Assembly (NCBI GenBank): GCA_947259235.1
Contig: CAMYLL010000016.1
Location: forward strand, 1 to 16,298
Direction: 5' to 3'
DNA: 16,298 nucleotides
From: an uncultured Pseudodesulfovibrio sp.
Lineage (GTDB): Bacteria; Desulfobacterota; Desulfovibrionia; Desulfovibrionales; Desulfovibrionaceae
The notes below the pieces were generated by a model that worked only from the letters and a program-made list of their open reading frames with translations, was not told where the DNA came from and made no database searches. A program made the translations under genes and the position numbers. Shown here in pieces: positions 1 through 7,257 of this stretch (the first letter of the stretch is position 1; every line of letters starts with the position of its first letter).

Positions 1-190
1 CATGGGTGGTGGCGATGACCTCCAGGCTCACCGGGCCGTCCACCATGGAGCAGATGAGGGAGGCGTGGTCGCGCCAGTCGCCGCCTTCGCGGTCGAGGAT
101 GGTGGGGTTGGTGGTGACGCCGTCGAGCAGGCCCAGCTCGCCGACTTCGCGTATCTGGTCCACGTTGGCCGTATCGAGAAAAAACTGCAT
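1..190 (-). CDS. Transaldolase / fructose-6-phosphate aldolase family, N-terminal part (truncated by window edge)
   Basis: The reverse strand reads [20 protein letters not shown], then a stretch containing GVTTNPTIL. The FLDTAN opening and the GVTTNP(T/S) loop are hallmarks of the small transaldolase/FSA (TalC-like) class I aldolases, which form a (beta/alpha)8 barrel and transfer or cleave dihydroxyacetone units in sugar-phosphate metabolism. Only the first 63 codons are present; the catalytic lysine lies beyond the edge. The ATG at 190 is fixed by AGGAGG six bases upstream (reverse complement of 191-200) and by the family's usual N-terminus. The gene is divergent from cbiET. Whether it is a transaldolase or a fructose-6-phosphate aldolase cannot be decided from this fragment. 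Confidence 0.9.
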   Translation of the reverse strand, partial: MQFFLDTANVDQIREVGELGLLDGVTTNPTILDREGGDWRDHASLICSMVDGPVSLEVIATTH

Positions 191-343
191 TGGTCCTCCT
201 TGCTATATACTGGCAACCCATTGACCTTTTTCACATTGCTTCGACACTATCACAATAAGGCGAGGGGTCAATCCCAAGATTGGTGTTTCGTTTCCCTTCG
301 TATTCCCCTTTCCCCCGGCTTTTGTTTTGGGTACATTCCGCCC
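191..343. promoter_or_regulatory. Divergent intergenic region between transaldolase-like gene and cbiET
   Basis: This 153-bp spacer must carry promoters for both divergent genes. On the minus strand TTGACC (271-266) and TAGTGT (249-244) are 16 bp apart, giving a leader of about 47 nt for the aldolase gene. On the plus strand TTGACC (221-226) lies 17-18 bp before a poor -10 (ACACTA/CACTAT, 244-250). The two -35 hexamers form a mirrored pair, ATTGACC at 220-226 and GGTCAAT at 266-272, so the two promoters would overlap back to back, or the pair is a bound inverted repeat. cbiET has no convincing Shine-Dalgarno sequence. No cobalamin riboswitch (B12 box) was recognised. Confidence 0.35.
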
Positions 344-1588
344 ATGTCGAACATGAAACCAATCCACGTCATCGGCCTTGCGCCCGGATCTCTTGAAATG
401 ACCGCGAGCGCCCGCGAGTTGCTGGCCAGCGCGGACCTTGTGGTGGGCGGCAAGCGGCTGCTGGCGGCCTGCCCGGAGGGGGCGACGGCCAGGGACGCAC
501 GGCGTCTGGCCATCACAGGCCCGCTGGAGCCGGTCTTCAAGGCCATCCGCGAGACGTCGGCCAAGGGGCGCACCGTGGTTGTCCTGGCGGACGGGGACCC
601 GCTCTTTTACGGCATCGGCAAGCGGCTGGGCGAGGAGCTTGGGCGCGAGAATATGGTGGTCGAGCCGAACCTCTCCACCATGCAGGTGGCCGCGGCCCGG
701 CTCGGGCTGCCCTGGCAGGAGATGGATTTCGTCTCCCTGCACGGGCGTGACGATTTTTCCCCCCTCTATGCGGCCCTGGTGCGCGCCGATCTCATCGCGG
801 TCTTCACCGATGCCGAGAACACCCCGGCCGAGGTGGCCCGCGCCCTGCTCGAACGCGGGGCCGAGTGCTTTGCCATGACCGTGCTCGAAGACCTGGGCAT
901 GCCCGATGAGCGCATCCGCTCCCTGGCCCTGCCGGAGACATGGGGCATGGAGTTTTCGCCCCTCAACCTCGTCATCCTGGAGCGGCTGTATCCGCCGGAG
1001 ATCGAGCTGACGCTGGGCATCCCGGACCATTTCTACCTGCATCAGAAAAACCTGATCACCAAGCTGCCCGTGCGCGCCACGGGGCTGGCCCATCTCAATG
1101 TCGAGCCGTCGTCCACCATATGGGACCTGGGCGCGGGCTGCGGCTCGGTGTCCATCGAGGCGTCGCACCTGGCCCGGCGCGGCCGCGTCTTTGCCGTTGA
1201 GCGGCACAAGACCCGGGCGGCCATGATCCGCGAGAACATCCGGCGCACCGGCGCATGGCTGGTGGACACCGTCCTCGGCTCCATGCCCGATTGTCTGGAA
1301 GGACTGCCCCGGCCTGATCGCATCTTCATCGGCGGCGGCCTGGGCGGCCCGTCCAACGAGGACACCTCCCTGCTCGAGGTCGCCTGCGAACGTCTCAAGG
1401 ACAGGGGACGCATGGTGGTTCACTGCATCCTCCTCGACACCCTGCACACGGCCAAGGACTACTTCCAATCCCTGGGCTGGCATTTCGGCGTCACGCAGCT
1501 CCAGGCCTCGGCCACGGACTCCCTTGCCGGAGACCTCCGGTTCAAGGCGCAGAACCCCGTCTTCATCCTCTGGGCCGAGAAGCCCTAG
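344..1588 (+). CDS. cbiET: Cobalt-precorrin-6B/7 methyltransferase-decarboxylase, CbiE-CbiT fusion
   Basis: A 414-residue bifunctional corrin-ring enzyme, the fused equivalent of CobL. The CbiE half (about residues 5-215) is a tetrapyrrole methylase fold with the GLAPGS N-terminus and GDPLFYG at 84-90. The CbiT half (about 225-410) is a class I SAM methyltransferase with DLGAGCGS at 261-268 (SAM-binding motif I) and FIGGG at 328-332. By family knowledge the protein methylates C5 and C15 and decarboxylates the C12 acetate side chain in cobalamin synthesis. The ATG at 344 is chosen as the first in-frame ATG close to the family start; ATG 353 is equally possible because neither has a good ribosome binding site. 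The frame stays open back to base 2, but that stretch is the divergent promoter region. Another corrinoid gene (cobM) lies 0.7 kb downstream. Confidence 0.95.
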   Translation: MSNMKPIHVIGLAPGSLEMTASARELLASADLVVGGKRLLAACPEGATARDARRLAITGPLEPVFKAIRETSAKGRTVVVLADGDPLFYGIGKRLGEELGRENMVVEPNLSTMQVAAARLGLPWQEMDFVSLHGRDDFSPLYAALVRADLIAVFTDAENTPAEVARALLERGAECFAMTVLEDLGMPDERIRSLALPETWGMEFSPLNLVILERLYPPEIELTLGIPDHFYLHQKNLITKLPVRATGLAHLNVEPSSTIWDLGAGCGSVSIEASHLARRGRVFAVERHKTRAAMIRENIRRTGAWLVDTVLGSMPDCLEGLPRPDRIFIGGGLGGPSNEDTSLLEVACERLKDRGRMVVHCILLDTLHTAKDYFQSLGWHFGVTQLQASATDSLAGDLRFKAQNPVFILWAEKP

Positions 1589-1697
1589 CCGGGGCCGTGC
1601 GGCCGGGAACAACCGCCGGAGCGGGGCGTGCGCGCCGATGGGGCGACGTCCTTCCTTTGACGCATCCAGGGGCGTTGGATTTCCCGGTCTTGGCGCG

Positions 1698-1733
1698 GAG
1701 CGGTGAATGGTGTATTCCATCCGCACACCGCTC
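1698..1733 (+). other. Hairpin in the leader of the exonuclease gene
   Basis: GAGCGGTG (1698-1705) and CACCGCTC (1726-1733) are exact inverted repeats, and ATGG/CCAT nests inside them. The stem ends 5 nt before the AAGGA ribosome binding site (1739-1743) of the exonuclease. It also covers the alternative upstream ATG at 1707, which supports 1749 as the true start. It could be a leader structure or an operator; no uridine run follows it, so it is not a terminator. Confidence 0.4.
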
Positions 1734-1748
1734 GACACAAGGAAAGCC

Positions 1749-2288
1749 ATGCCACCCACCATCGATACCGCCCGATTCGTGGCCATTGATTTCGAGACCG
1801 CCGATTCCAAGAGAGATTCCGCCTGCGCCGTCGGGCTGGTCGTCGTGGACCGGGGCGAGATCGTGGCCCGCGATTATCGCCTGATCCGCCCGCCCAGGCC
1901 CCATTTCAATCCCTTCTGCGTGCGGGTGCACGGCATCCACTGGGAAGACGTCGCCCACCAGCCGACCTTCGGCGCCCTGTGGCCGGAGATCGCGCCCATC
2001 TTTCACGGCGCGGATTTCATCGTGGCCCACAACGCGCCCTTCGACAAATCCGTGCTCAACGCCTGCTGTCGCGAGTCTCGCTGCGACGCGCCCGCCCAGC
2101 CCTTTCTCTGCACGGTCCAGCTTGCGCGCACCACGTGGCAACTGCCGTCCAACAAGCTGCCCCATGTCTGCGATCATCTCGGCATCGATCTGACCCACCA
2201 TCACGCGGCCTCGGACGCCGAGGCGTGCGCCCTCATTGCCGTGAGCGGACTGCGTGAGAACCCCGGGTTCCTGAGCAGGGTGCTGTGA
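1749..2288 (+). CDS. DEDDh 3'-5' exonuclease, DnaQ/epsilon-like
   Basis: A 179-residue single-domain exonuclease of the RNase T/DnaQ superfamily. The acidic metal ligands are visible: D14 and E16 in VAIDFETAD (Exo I), the HNAPFD motif at 94-99 with D99 in the right surrounding (Exo II), and H151 followed by D156 in HHAASDAEA (Exo III, the H-x4-D spacing of DEDDh enzymes). No polymerase, helicase or GIY-YIG domain is attached, so a proofreading role in the replisome cannot be assumed; it may act in DNA repair or RNA trimming. The start at 1749 has AAGGA five bases upstream; an in-frame ATG at 1707 sits inside a hairpin and adds residues the family lacks. Its TGA touches an in-frame ATG of the next gene (TGATG), suggesting co-transcription with cobM although the functions are unrelated. 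Confidence 0.9.
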   Translation: MPPTIDTARFVAIDFETADSKRDSACAVGLVVVDRGEIVARDYRLIRPPRPHFNPFCVRVHGIHWEDVAHQPTFGALWPEIAPIFHGADFIVAHNAPFDKSVLNACCRESRCDAPAQPFLCTVQLARTTWQLPSNKLPHVCDHLGIDLTHHHAASDAEACALIAVSGLRENPGFLSRVL

Positions 2289-2314
2289 TGAGCGGGACGA
2301 GAAAAGAAAGCCGC

Positions 2315-3076
2315 ATGGGCATGGTCCATTTCATCGGAGCCGGGCCGGGCGATCCCGAGCTGCTGACCGTCAAGGGACAGCGGCTCATCAGCGAGGCGGA
2401 CCTCGTCCTCTACGCCGGGTCGCTGGTCCCGCGCCAGGTGGTGGCCTGCGCCAAGGCAGGCGCGCGCGTGGTTGACTCCGCGCCCCTTGATCTGGAGCAG
2501 ACCCACGCCCTGATGCTCGACACCGCGCGGGCGGGCGGCATGGTGGCCCGCGTGCATACGGGCGATCCGTCCCTGTACGGCGCGATACGGGAGCAGATGG
2601 AACTGCTTGAGCGCGACGGCGTGCCCTGCGCCGTGGTCCCGGGCGTGACCTCCGCCTTTGCCGCGGCGGCCCTGGCCGGGCGGTCCTATACCGTACCCGA
2701 GGCCACCCAGACCCTGATCCTCACCCGGCTGGCAGGGCGCACTCCCGTGCCCGAAGCCGAGTCCCTGTGCAAACTGGCGGCCCACGGCTCGGCCATGTGC
2801 ATCTATCTTTCGGCAGGCGACCCCGAAGGGGTGCAGGCCCAGCTGCTGGCAGGCGGACTGGCCCCGGCCACCCTGGTGGTCATCGCCCGGCGCGTGGGCT
2901 GGCCCGACGAGGCCGTGGCCGAGACCGACCTGGGCCACCTGGCCTCCACGGCGCGGGACCGCGGCTTCACCCGTCAGACGGTGTTCCTGATTCTGCCGGG
3001 CCAGGGGATCGACGACGCGGCCTCGGCCCGGTCCCTGCTCTATGACAAGGATTTCAAGCACATGTATCGAAGCTAG
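2315..3076 (+). CDS. cobM: Cobalt-precorrin-4 C11-methyltransferase
   Basis: About 253 residues, the usual length of the CobM/CbiF family of tetrapyrrole methylases, which add the SAM-derived methyl group at C11 of the corrin ring in the cytoplasm. Visible family motifs are GAGPGDPEL at 8-16, HTGDPSLYGA at 81-90 (SAM pocket) and VPGVTSAFAA at 108-117. Since the partner cbiET and the whole setting look anaerobic, the CbiF-type cobalt-precorrin-4 substrate is more likely than metal-free precorrin-4. The start is uncertain: ATG 2288 overlaps the exonuclease stop (TGATG), while ATG 2315 and 2321 are closer to the family N-terminus. 2315 is preceded by a weak AAGAAAG. The gene is followed by yjbQ after only 8 nt. 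Confidence 0.93.
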   Translation: MGMVHFIGAGPGDPELLTVKGQRLISEADLVLYAGSLVPRQVVACAKAGARVVDSAPLDLEQTHALMLDTARAGGMVARVHTGDPSLYGAIREQMELLERDGVPCAVVPGVTSAFAAAALAGRSYTVPEATQTLILTRLAGRTPVPEAESLCKLAAHGSAMCIYLSAGDPEGVQAQLLAGGLAPATLVVIARRVGWPDEAVAETDLGHLASTARDRGFTRQTVFLILPGQGIDDAASARSLLYDKDFKHMYRS

Positions 3077-3084
3077 GAGGACCT

Positions 3085-3489
3085 ATGGAAACCCTGGAGA
3101 TTCGGACCCATGAGCGGGAGGAGATGGCCGACATCACGCGTGCGGTCAACGCCCTGATCCACACCAACGGCTGGACGGACGGCGCGCTGCTGCTCTACTG
3201 CCCGCACACCACCGGGGCGGTGACGGTCAACGAGGGGGCGGACCCGGACGTGGTCCGCGACATCACCGTGAACATGAACAAGCTCGTGCCGCACCGGGGC
3301 GACTATCGCCATGCGGAGGGCAACTCCGATGCCCACATCAAGTCATCCATGTTCGGCTGTGATCAGATGGTCATCGTGGAGGACGGCCATGTCCAGCTCG
3401 GCACGTGGCAGAAGCTATACTTCTGCGAGTTCGACGGGCCGCGCAGCCGGAAGCTGTGGGTCAAATTTCTCGCTTCCCAGGAGGGGTGA
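3085..3489 (+). CDS. YjbQ-family protein (UPF0047, secondary thiamine-phosphate synthase type)
   Basis: A 134-residue protein matching the compact YjbQ family in length and in its motifs: HTTGAVTVNE at 41-50, HAEGNSDAHIK at 76-86 and GTWQ at 106-109. The conserved His/Glu/Asn cluster is thought to form the active site. Family members have a weak promiscuous thiamine-phosphate synthase activity; the physiological reaction is not established. AGGAGG lies just upstream (3076-3081), overlapping the cobM stop codon, so the two genes are almost certainly on one mRNA. Nothing in the sequence itself ties it to corrinoid synthesis beyond this linkage. Confidence 0.92.
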   Translation: METLEIRTHEREEMADITRAVNALIHTNGWTDGALLLYCPHTTGAVTVNEGADPDVVRDITVNMNKLVPHRGDYRHAEGNSDAHIKSSMFGCDQMVIVEDGHVQLGTWQKLYFCEFDGPRSRKLWVKFLASQEG

Positions 3490-3548
3490 CACGCCCCGGC
3501 CGTGGAACAGGTCGTATAAAAAAATCATGGAAGATGCGGCCGGGCGTG
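3490..3548 (+). other. Imperfect inverted repeat after yjbQ
   Basis: CACGCCCCGGCC (3490-3501) and GGCCGGGCGTG (3538-3548) pair over 11 bp with one bulged C, separated by 36 nt that include an A-rich stretch (TATAAAAAAA). A short CTTTTC tract follows. It begins one base after the yjbQ stop codon. It could be a weak terminator or a regulatory structure ahead of the Cache gene. No clear promoter for the Cache gene was found in this 103-bp gap. Confidence 0.3.
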
Positions 3549-3592
3549 ATAGCTTTTCATGAGATACGCATGAAGAGAGGGGGGGATACCAC

Positions 3593-4099
3593 ATGACGAC
3601 TCTTTGCAGAATTCTTGCCGTTTTCGCAGTGATGGCGATTCTTTTGCCCACGGCTTCGCAGGCGCAGACAAAGACCCGGCCCATCCGGCCCGATCTGCGA
3701 CTGGTGGTCGGTGTTGCGGCAGGGGGATTGGGCGGCCAGCTTGAACATGTTCAGGATCGGGAGGAGCAGCTGCGTCTGCTGCGCGACTTCGTGGGCGCGG
3801 CCAGATTTTTTCCGGAACGCAACGGGTATTTTTTCGTATATGACGCGACGGGCGTGTGCGTGGCCCATGGGGAGCAGCCTTCGCTCGTGGGCCGCTCGCT
3901 GATCGACTTGAAGGACAAGAACGGCTTTCTGGTGGTCAGAGCCCTGCTGGACAAGGCGAAGGCCGGCGGCGGGTTTGTCGAGTATTATTGGGAAAAGCCG
4001 GGAATGCCAGGGACCTATGGCAAGCTCGGCTATGTGGAGCCCATTCCGGGAACCGAGTTCGTCATCGGCTCGGGCATCTATCTTTTGGAGAACTGGTAG
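3593..4099 (+). CDS. Free-standing exported Cache-domain sensor-like protein
   Basis: A 168-residue protein with a signal peptide (positive start, hydrophobic 7-20, probable cleavage after SQA at about 24) and then a single small-molecule-binding Cache fold of the Cache_2/sCache_2 kind. Family features visible are NGYFFVYD at 77-84, GVCVAHG at 87-93, YYWEKPG at 131-137 and the closing GY(V)xPIPGT...IGSGIY at 146-163. In most proteins this domain is the extracellular sensor of a chemoreceptor or histidine kinase; here there is no second membrane helix, HAMP or output domain, so it should be periplasmic and act through a partner or as a binding protein. A G-rich AGAGAGGGGGG tract precedes the ATG. 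Ligand unknown. Confidence 0.85.
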   Translation: MTTLCRILAVFAVMAILLPTASQAQTKTRPIRPDLRLVVGVAAGGLGGQLEHVQDREEQLRLLRDFVGAARFFPERNGYFFVYDATGVCVAHGEQPSLVGRSLIDLKDKNGFLVVRALLDKAKAGGGFVEYYWEKPGMPGTYGKLGYVEPIPGTEFVIGSGIYLLENW

Positions 4100-4239
4100 C
4101 CCGCTCCCCGCTCATGACGGGCGGGGCAGGGCGCGCCCTCCCTCCTTTCTGCCTTCCCTCTCTTGCCTGCCTTTTTTCCCATCACGGCTTCCGCCATGCC
4201 AGCGTCCGATTACGCGGGATGCATCCCGTGTGACGACGG
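4100..4239. other. Convergent intergenic region with a palindrome
   Basis: This 140-bp gap separates the Cache gene from the convergent exporter gene. Just past the Cache stop, CCCCGC (4106-4111) and GCGGGG (4121-4126) can form a small hairpin, but no uridine run follows. Near the exporter stop, CGGGATGCATCCCG (4215-4228) is a perfect 14-bp palindrome that extends to 4212-4231 with one G-T pair. These may serve as bidirectional transcript ends. No open reading frame of interest was seen. Confidence 0.35.
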
Positions 4240-5172
4240 TCAGCGGACGTTCTGCACGCGAATGTACAGGGCCAGGCCGAGCATGGTCAGGCCGATGCCG
4301 AGCCAGCCCATGGTTCCGGGAAGCGCCCCCCCCAGGAGCAGGGCCTCGCCCGCCAGGGAAAAGACCACCTCCATGGACTGGGTGCAGTCGGCCGCGGCAA
4401 GCTCCGATGCGGAGCGCGCCGTGTGGCGGGCATAGAGAAACAGGCTGGTGGCGGCCACGCCGGAGAACAGCGCCACCAGGGCAGTATTCATGACCTGATC
4501 CATGGCGGGCGGCGGCGGGGCGGTGGCGATGATGAGTACGACCCACAGCGGGAGCGAGCCAAGGGTCAGGAGCAGGACGCGGCAGAAGGGATCGTCCATG
4601 GCCGGTGAATCCAGCCCGGGGATACGACGCCTGCCGCCCGCGCGCGCCTCCCACACCAGCTGGTTGCCGAAGGGATAGGCAAAGGCCGCCACCAGGACGG
4701 GCACGGCCCCGAGGAGCACCTCGCGCCATGAGCCTCCGGCGGCCTGCTCCCAGTTGATGAGCAATACTCCGGCGAAGATGAGCAGGGTCAATGCCATGGC
4801 CCGCAGGGGCACGGCCCGGCCAAAGGCGAGCAGGACCACGGGAGTGGCCAAAATGGTGGTCTGCCAGGTAGCGGCCACCACCCAGCCCGGGGCGTAGGAC
4901 GCGCTGAAGGTGATCAGGGCGTAGAACACGCCGAAGCCGACGCCTCCGGCCAACGTCCAGAACACCCAGTGGCGGGCATAGAGCCGGAGCGATTCCATCA
5001 GCAGCCGCCGCCGGGCGGCGAACAGGCCAAGCCCCAGAAAACCGAGCATCCAGAAATAGCGCAGGCTGGCGGACCAGACCCAGTGCCCGCCGTCCAGGCT
5101 CATGGCCCGGTTGAGGACAAAGGTGGTGCTGAAAAAGAGGGCGGCCAGGATGCCGACGAGCACTATCCTCAC
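4240..5172 (-). CDS. EamA/DMT-superfamily permease, multidrug-resistance efflux transporter family
   Basis: A 310-residue, strongly hydrophobic protein with about ten predicted membrane helices, arranged as two halves of five with the divide near the polar loop around residues 180-195 (the EARAGGRRR stretch). This is the layout of the drug/metabolite transporter superfamily; the N-terminus (VGILAALFFSTTFVLNRAM) resembles the EmrE-related group named multidrug resistance efflux transporters. Substrate cannot be predicted, and the name does not prove drug export. Translation starts at a GTG that overlaps the truA stop (GTGA, 5172-5169), so it is translationally coupled to truA. It ends close to a palindrome shared with the convergent Cache gene. 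Confidence 0.85.
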   Translation of the reverse strand: MRIVLVGILAALFFSTTFVLNRAMSLDGGHWVWSASLRYFWMLGFLGLGLFAARRRLLMESLRLYARHWVFWTLAGGVGFGVFYALITFSASYAPGWVVAATWQTTILATPVVLLAFGRAVPLRAMALTLLIFAGVLLINWEQAAGGSWREVLLGAVPVLVAAFAYPFGNQLVWEARAGGRRRIPGLDSPAMDDPFCRVLLLTLGSLPLWVVLIIATAPPPPAMDQVMNTALVALFSGVAATSLFLYARHTARSASELAAADCTQSMEVVFSLAGEALLLGGALPGTMGWLGIGLTMLGLALYIRVQNVR

Positions 5173-5954
5173 GAGGCCGTCCCGTGGTCGTCGCGTGGCT
5201 GGAACGCATCGAGCGGATAGTCTACCGAAATCAGAGTCAGCCCTTGGGGCGGGGCCGTGGCCGGGGCCTGGGCGCGGTCGGTCCGGCGCAGGATGCCCGC
5301 CGCCTGGTCGGGCGAGAGTTTGCCCCGGCCGCAGGCCACGAGGCAGCCCATCAGATTGCGCACCATCTGCTTGAGGAATCCGTCCGCCGTGAAGCGCCAG
5401 ACAGACTCGTGGGCCGTCTGTCCTGGGCGGCGCGAGATGTCAGTCAGGGTGCGCACGGTGGAGCTGACCGGGGTCCCCACGTTCTGGAAGGCGGCAAAGT
5501 CGTGCTCGCCCACGAGCCGTGCCGCCGCCTCCTCCATGGCCGCCGTGTCCACCGGGCCGCAGTTCCAGACAAAGCGGCGGCGCTGGGGCAGGCAGAACTC
5601 GAGGGTGTGCCACAGGGTGTACTCGTAGGTCTTGGCCAGTGCGGCGTAGCGGACGTGGAAATCAGGGGCGACCCTGCGGCATTCGGTCACGCGGACGTCG
5701 TCGGGCAGCAGGGCGTTGAGTGCGCGCTGCCAGGGGACGGTGGCCCGGGCCTGCGGGCAGTCGAAGTGCGCGGCCTGGCCCATGGCGTGGACCCCGGCAT
5801 CGGTGCGGCCCGAGCCGTGCACCCGGACCGGTGACCCGACGATGACCGCCAGCGCGGCCTCAACCACGCCCTGCACGGTCCTGTCGCGGGGCTGGAGCTG
5901 CCAGCCGCAGAAGTCTGTGCCGTCATAGGCAAGGGTGAGCATGAAGCGGGGCAT
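5169..5954 (-). CDS. truA: tRNA pseudouridine(38-40) synthase TruA
   Basis: A 261-residue protein of normal TruA length. The catalytic motif GSGRTDAGVHA spans residues 47-57, with the nucleophilic aspartate at D52. The N-terminal LAYDGTDFCGWQ and the later FLKQMVRNLMG are also diagnostic. It isomerises uridines 38-40 in the anticodon arm of tRNAs. The start at 5954 is the first ATG; an internal ATG at 5942 would remove only four residues. No strong ribosome binding site is seen for either. A terminator (6073-6113) isolates the gene from motE upstream, so a promoter should lie within 5955-6072, but I could not assign a convincing one. The downstream exporter gene overlaps the stop codon by 4 nt. 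Confidence 0.96.
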   Translation of the reverse strand: MPRFMLTLAYDGTDFCGWQLQPRDRTVQGVVEAALAVIVGSPVRVHGSGRTDAGVHAMGQAAHFDCPQARATVPWQRALNALLPDDVRVTECRRVAPDFHVRYAALAKTYEYTLWHTLEFCLPQRRRFVWNCGPVDTAAMEEAAARLVGEHDFAAFQNVGTPVSSTVRTLTDISRRPGQTAHESVWRFTADGFLKQMVRNLMGCLVACGRGKLSPDQAAGILRRTDRAQAPATAPPQGLTLISVDYPLDAFQPRDDHGTAS

Positions 5955-6072
5955 GTGCGCGTTCCGATGGTTGCTGATGGGTCTGCGGCCAGTTGGTCCG
6001 GTCCTTTAGTACGTCAGACGCGGTTTTTTTTGAAGCGTCAATTTCGAGCGGCCCGGGCGCGGGGCAGGGCGC

Positions 6073-6113
6073 AAAAAAGACGGGGAGCCGCCTGTACGCA
6101 GGGACTCCCCGTC
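6073..6113 (-). terminator. Rho-independent terminator after motE
   Basis: On the minus strand GACGGGGAG (6113-6105) pairs perfectly with CTCCCCGTC (6087-6079), an extra A-U pair extends the stem, and TTTTTT (6078-6073) follows at once. It lies 30 nt beyond the motE stop and is the clearest terminator in the window. It ends the fliJ-motE transcript and separates it from truA. Confidence 0.92.
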
Positions 6114-6143
6114 TCGAAACGTCCTGATTGCCGGTCTGTTGGG

Positions 6144-6788
6144 TTACATGAAGGGTATCTGAAGCTTGGTCAGCCGCTCAGAGAGGTCGGCCGCCTTCTT
6201 GGCTTCGACAAAGGACAGGATTTCACCCGCCTGCCGTCCGCGCATGCCTGACAAAACCTTGACGGCCAGATCGACGTCCATGGATTGGAGTATCTCGGCC
6301 GCTTTCTTGGCCTTGGTGTTGGAGAGCATGTCCACCAGTTGCTTGACGCGCTTGTCCTTGATGTTCTGGGCCTCGTCGAGCATCTGCTTGATCTCGCCGT
6401 GCAGCTTTTCGACCTTGGCCGCCTCGGCGCGGATGGACGCCTCCATTTCCTGAAGGGTGCGCTCCTTGATGGCCAGCTCCTCTTCCTTGCGCTTGAGGGC
6501 CTTCCATTCCTGGGGCAGGTCCTGCTCGGTGCGCAGGTCCTCGGCGGCCTTGTCCATCTGGGCTTCCTCGGCCGCAGCCTGGTTGGCGGCGGAGTTGGCC
6601 GCGTCGGCCACCGGGGTGGGCGGTGCGTCCTGCGCGGGCGGGGCCGTCTGGGCCTCTGCGGGGAGAGCCTCGGGCATCACCGCCTGGACGACCTTGAGCG
6701 TCACGGAATCGACGCTGAGCATGCCGAAGACAGCGAGCTTGAGCAGGGCCAGAAAGACGAGACTCAGGAGGACCCTAGATATCTTCAT
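6144..6788 (-). CDS. MotE-like flagellar protein (membrane-anchored coiled coil with MgtE-N-like domain)
   Basis: About 214 residues in four parts: a membrane anchor (about 5-24), an Ala/Pro-rich linker (about 39-75), a charged coiled coil (about 78-147), and a C-terminal helical domain (about 148-210) with the KKAAEILQSMDVDLAVKVLS pattern of the MgtE_N/FliG-like superfamily. This layout matches MotE, a periplasmic chaperone of the stator protein MotC in other bacteria, and related proteins commonly found beside fliJ. Start 6788 is preferred because the anchor then sits at the N-terminus and the gene overlaps the fliJ stop by 14 nt; an in-frame ATG at 6851 would place 21 Lys-rich residues before the anchor and overlap fliJ by 77 nt. 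The ribosome binding site is weak, so translational coupling to fliJ is likely. Terminator at 6073-6113. Confidence 0.8.
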   Translation of the reverse strand: MKISRVLLSLVFLALLKLAVFGMLSVDSVTLKVVQAVMPEALPAEAQTAPPAQDAPPTPVADAANSAANQAAAEEAQMDKAAEDLRTEQDLPQEWKALKRKEEELAIKERTLQEMEASIRAEAAKVEKLHGEIKQMLDEAQNIKDKRVKQLVDMLSNTKAKKAAEILQSMDVDLAVKVLSGMRGRQAGEILSFVEAKKAADLSERLTKLQIPFM

Positions 6789-7215
6789 GTTTGTACCGAA
6801 GAGTTGCCATCTCGTCGTTTTCTTTGAGTTCTTTGGCTGTTTCTTGTGCATGATACTTCTTGGTTTGATTTTCCTTGAGCTTTTCCAGGAGCTTCTTTTC
6901 CTTGGAGCGGTCGATGGCTTCCTGGCGCCGCTGTTGCAATTTGTGCTCCAACTGATTCAGGACGATCCGTTCGCGGGAGAGGTCCTGCTCCAGGGCGTCC
7001 TTGTATTGCCGCCACAGCCACATGTCGTTGGCACTTTTGCCTGACTCCGCAGCCTTGTCGTGGTGGACCCGGAGGCGTTCCTCCAGGTCGGCCGTCAGCG
7101 CCGCCTGGGCGTTGCGGGCCGCCTGGGCCTGGGCCAGGGCCGCCCTGGCCTGGTCCTCAAGCTGGGTGCGGTAGTCGAGGACCTTCTGGAGTTTGAAGGA
7201 AAATGGCTTGCTCAT
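6775..7215 (-). CDS. fliJ: Flagellar export protein FliJ
   Basis: A 146-residue protein, almost wholly alpha-helical coiled coil rich in Ala, Gln, Lys and Glu, opening with the conserved FxFKLQKVLDYR pattern of FliJ/YscO proteins. FliJ is the central stalk of the flagellar type III export ATPase, bridging the FliI ring and the FlhA gate. Start 7215 (MSKPFSF) fits the family; a GTG at 7230 is in frame but would only add MALIR. No fliI or fliH is visible within the window, and fliJ is instead flanked by a small Cys protein gene (42 nt upstream) and motE (overlapping). Sequence divergence in coiled coils limits certainty, but length, N-terminus and the motE neighbour agree. Confidence 0.85.
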   Translation of the reverse strand: MSKPFSFKLQKVLDYRTQLEDQARAALAQAQAARNAQAALTADLEERLRVHHDKAAESGKSANDMWLWRQYKDALEQDLSRERIVLNQLEHKLQQRRQEAIDRSKEKKLLEKLKENQTKKYHAQETAKELKENDEMATLRYKHEDI

Positions 7216-7257
7216 GCGTATCAATGCCACGATCGGGGCGACCGGGCAAGGCGTCGG

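Noticed and set aside
191..343. Cobalamin riboswitch before cbiET
   Set aside because: The spacer is too short for the usual aptamer and no B12-box-like sequence was found.
203..1585. Long minus-strand frame opposite cbiET
   Set aside because: It is antisense to a gene with clear CbiE and CbiT motifs; the translation has no recognisable domain and reflects high third-position GC.
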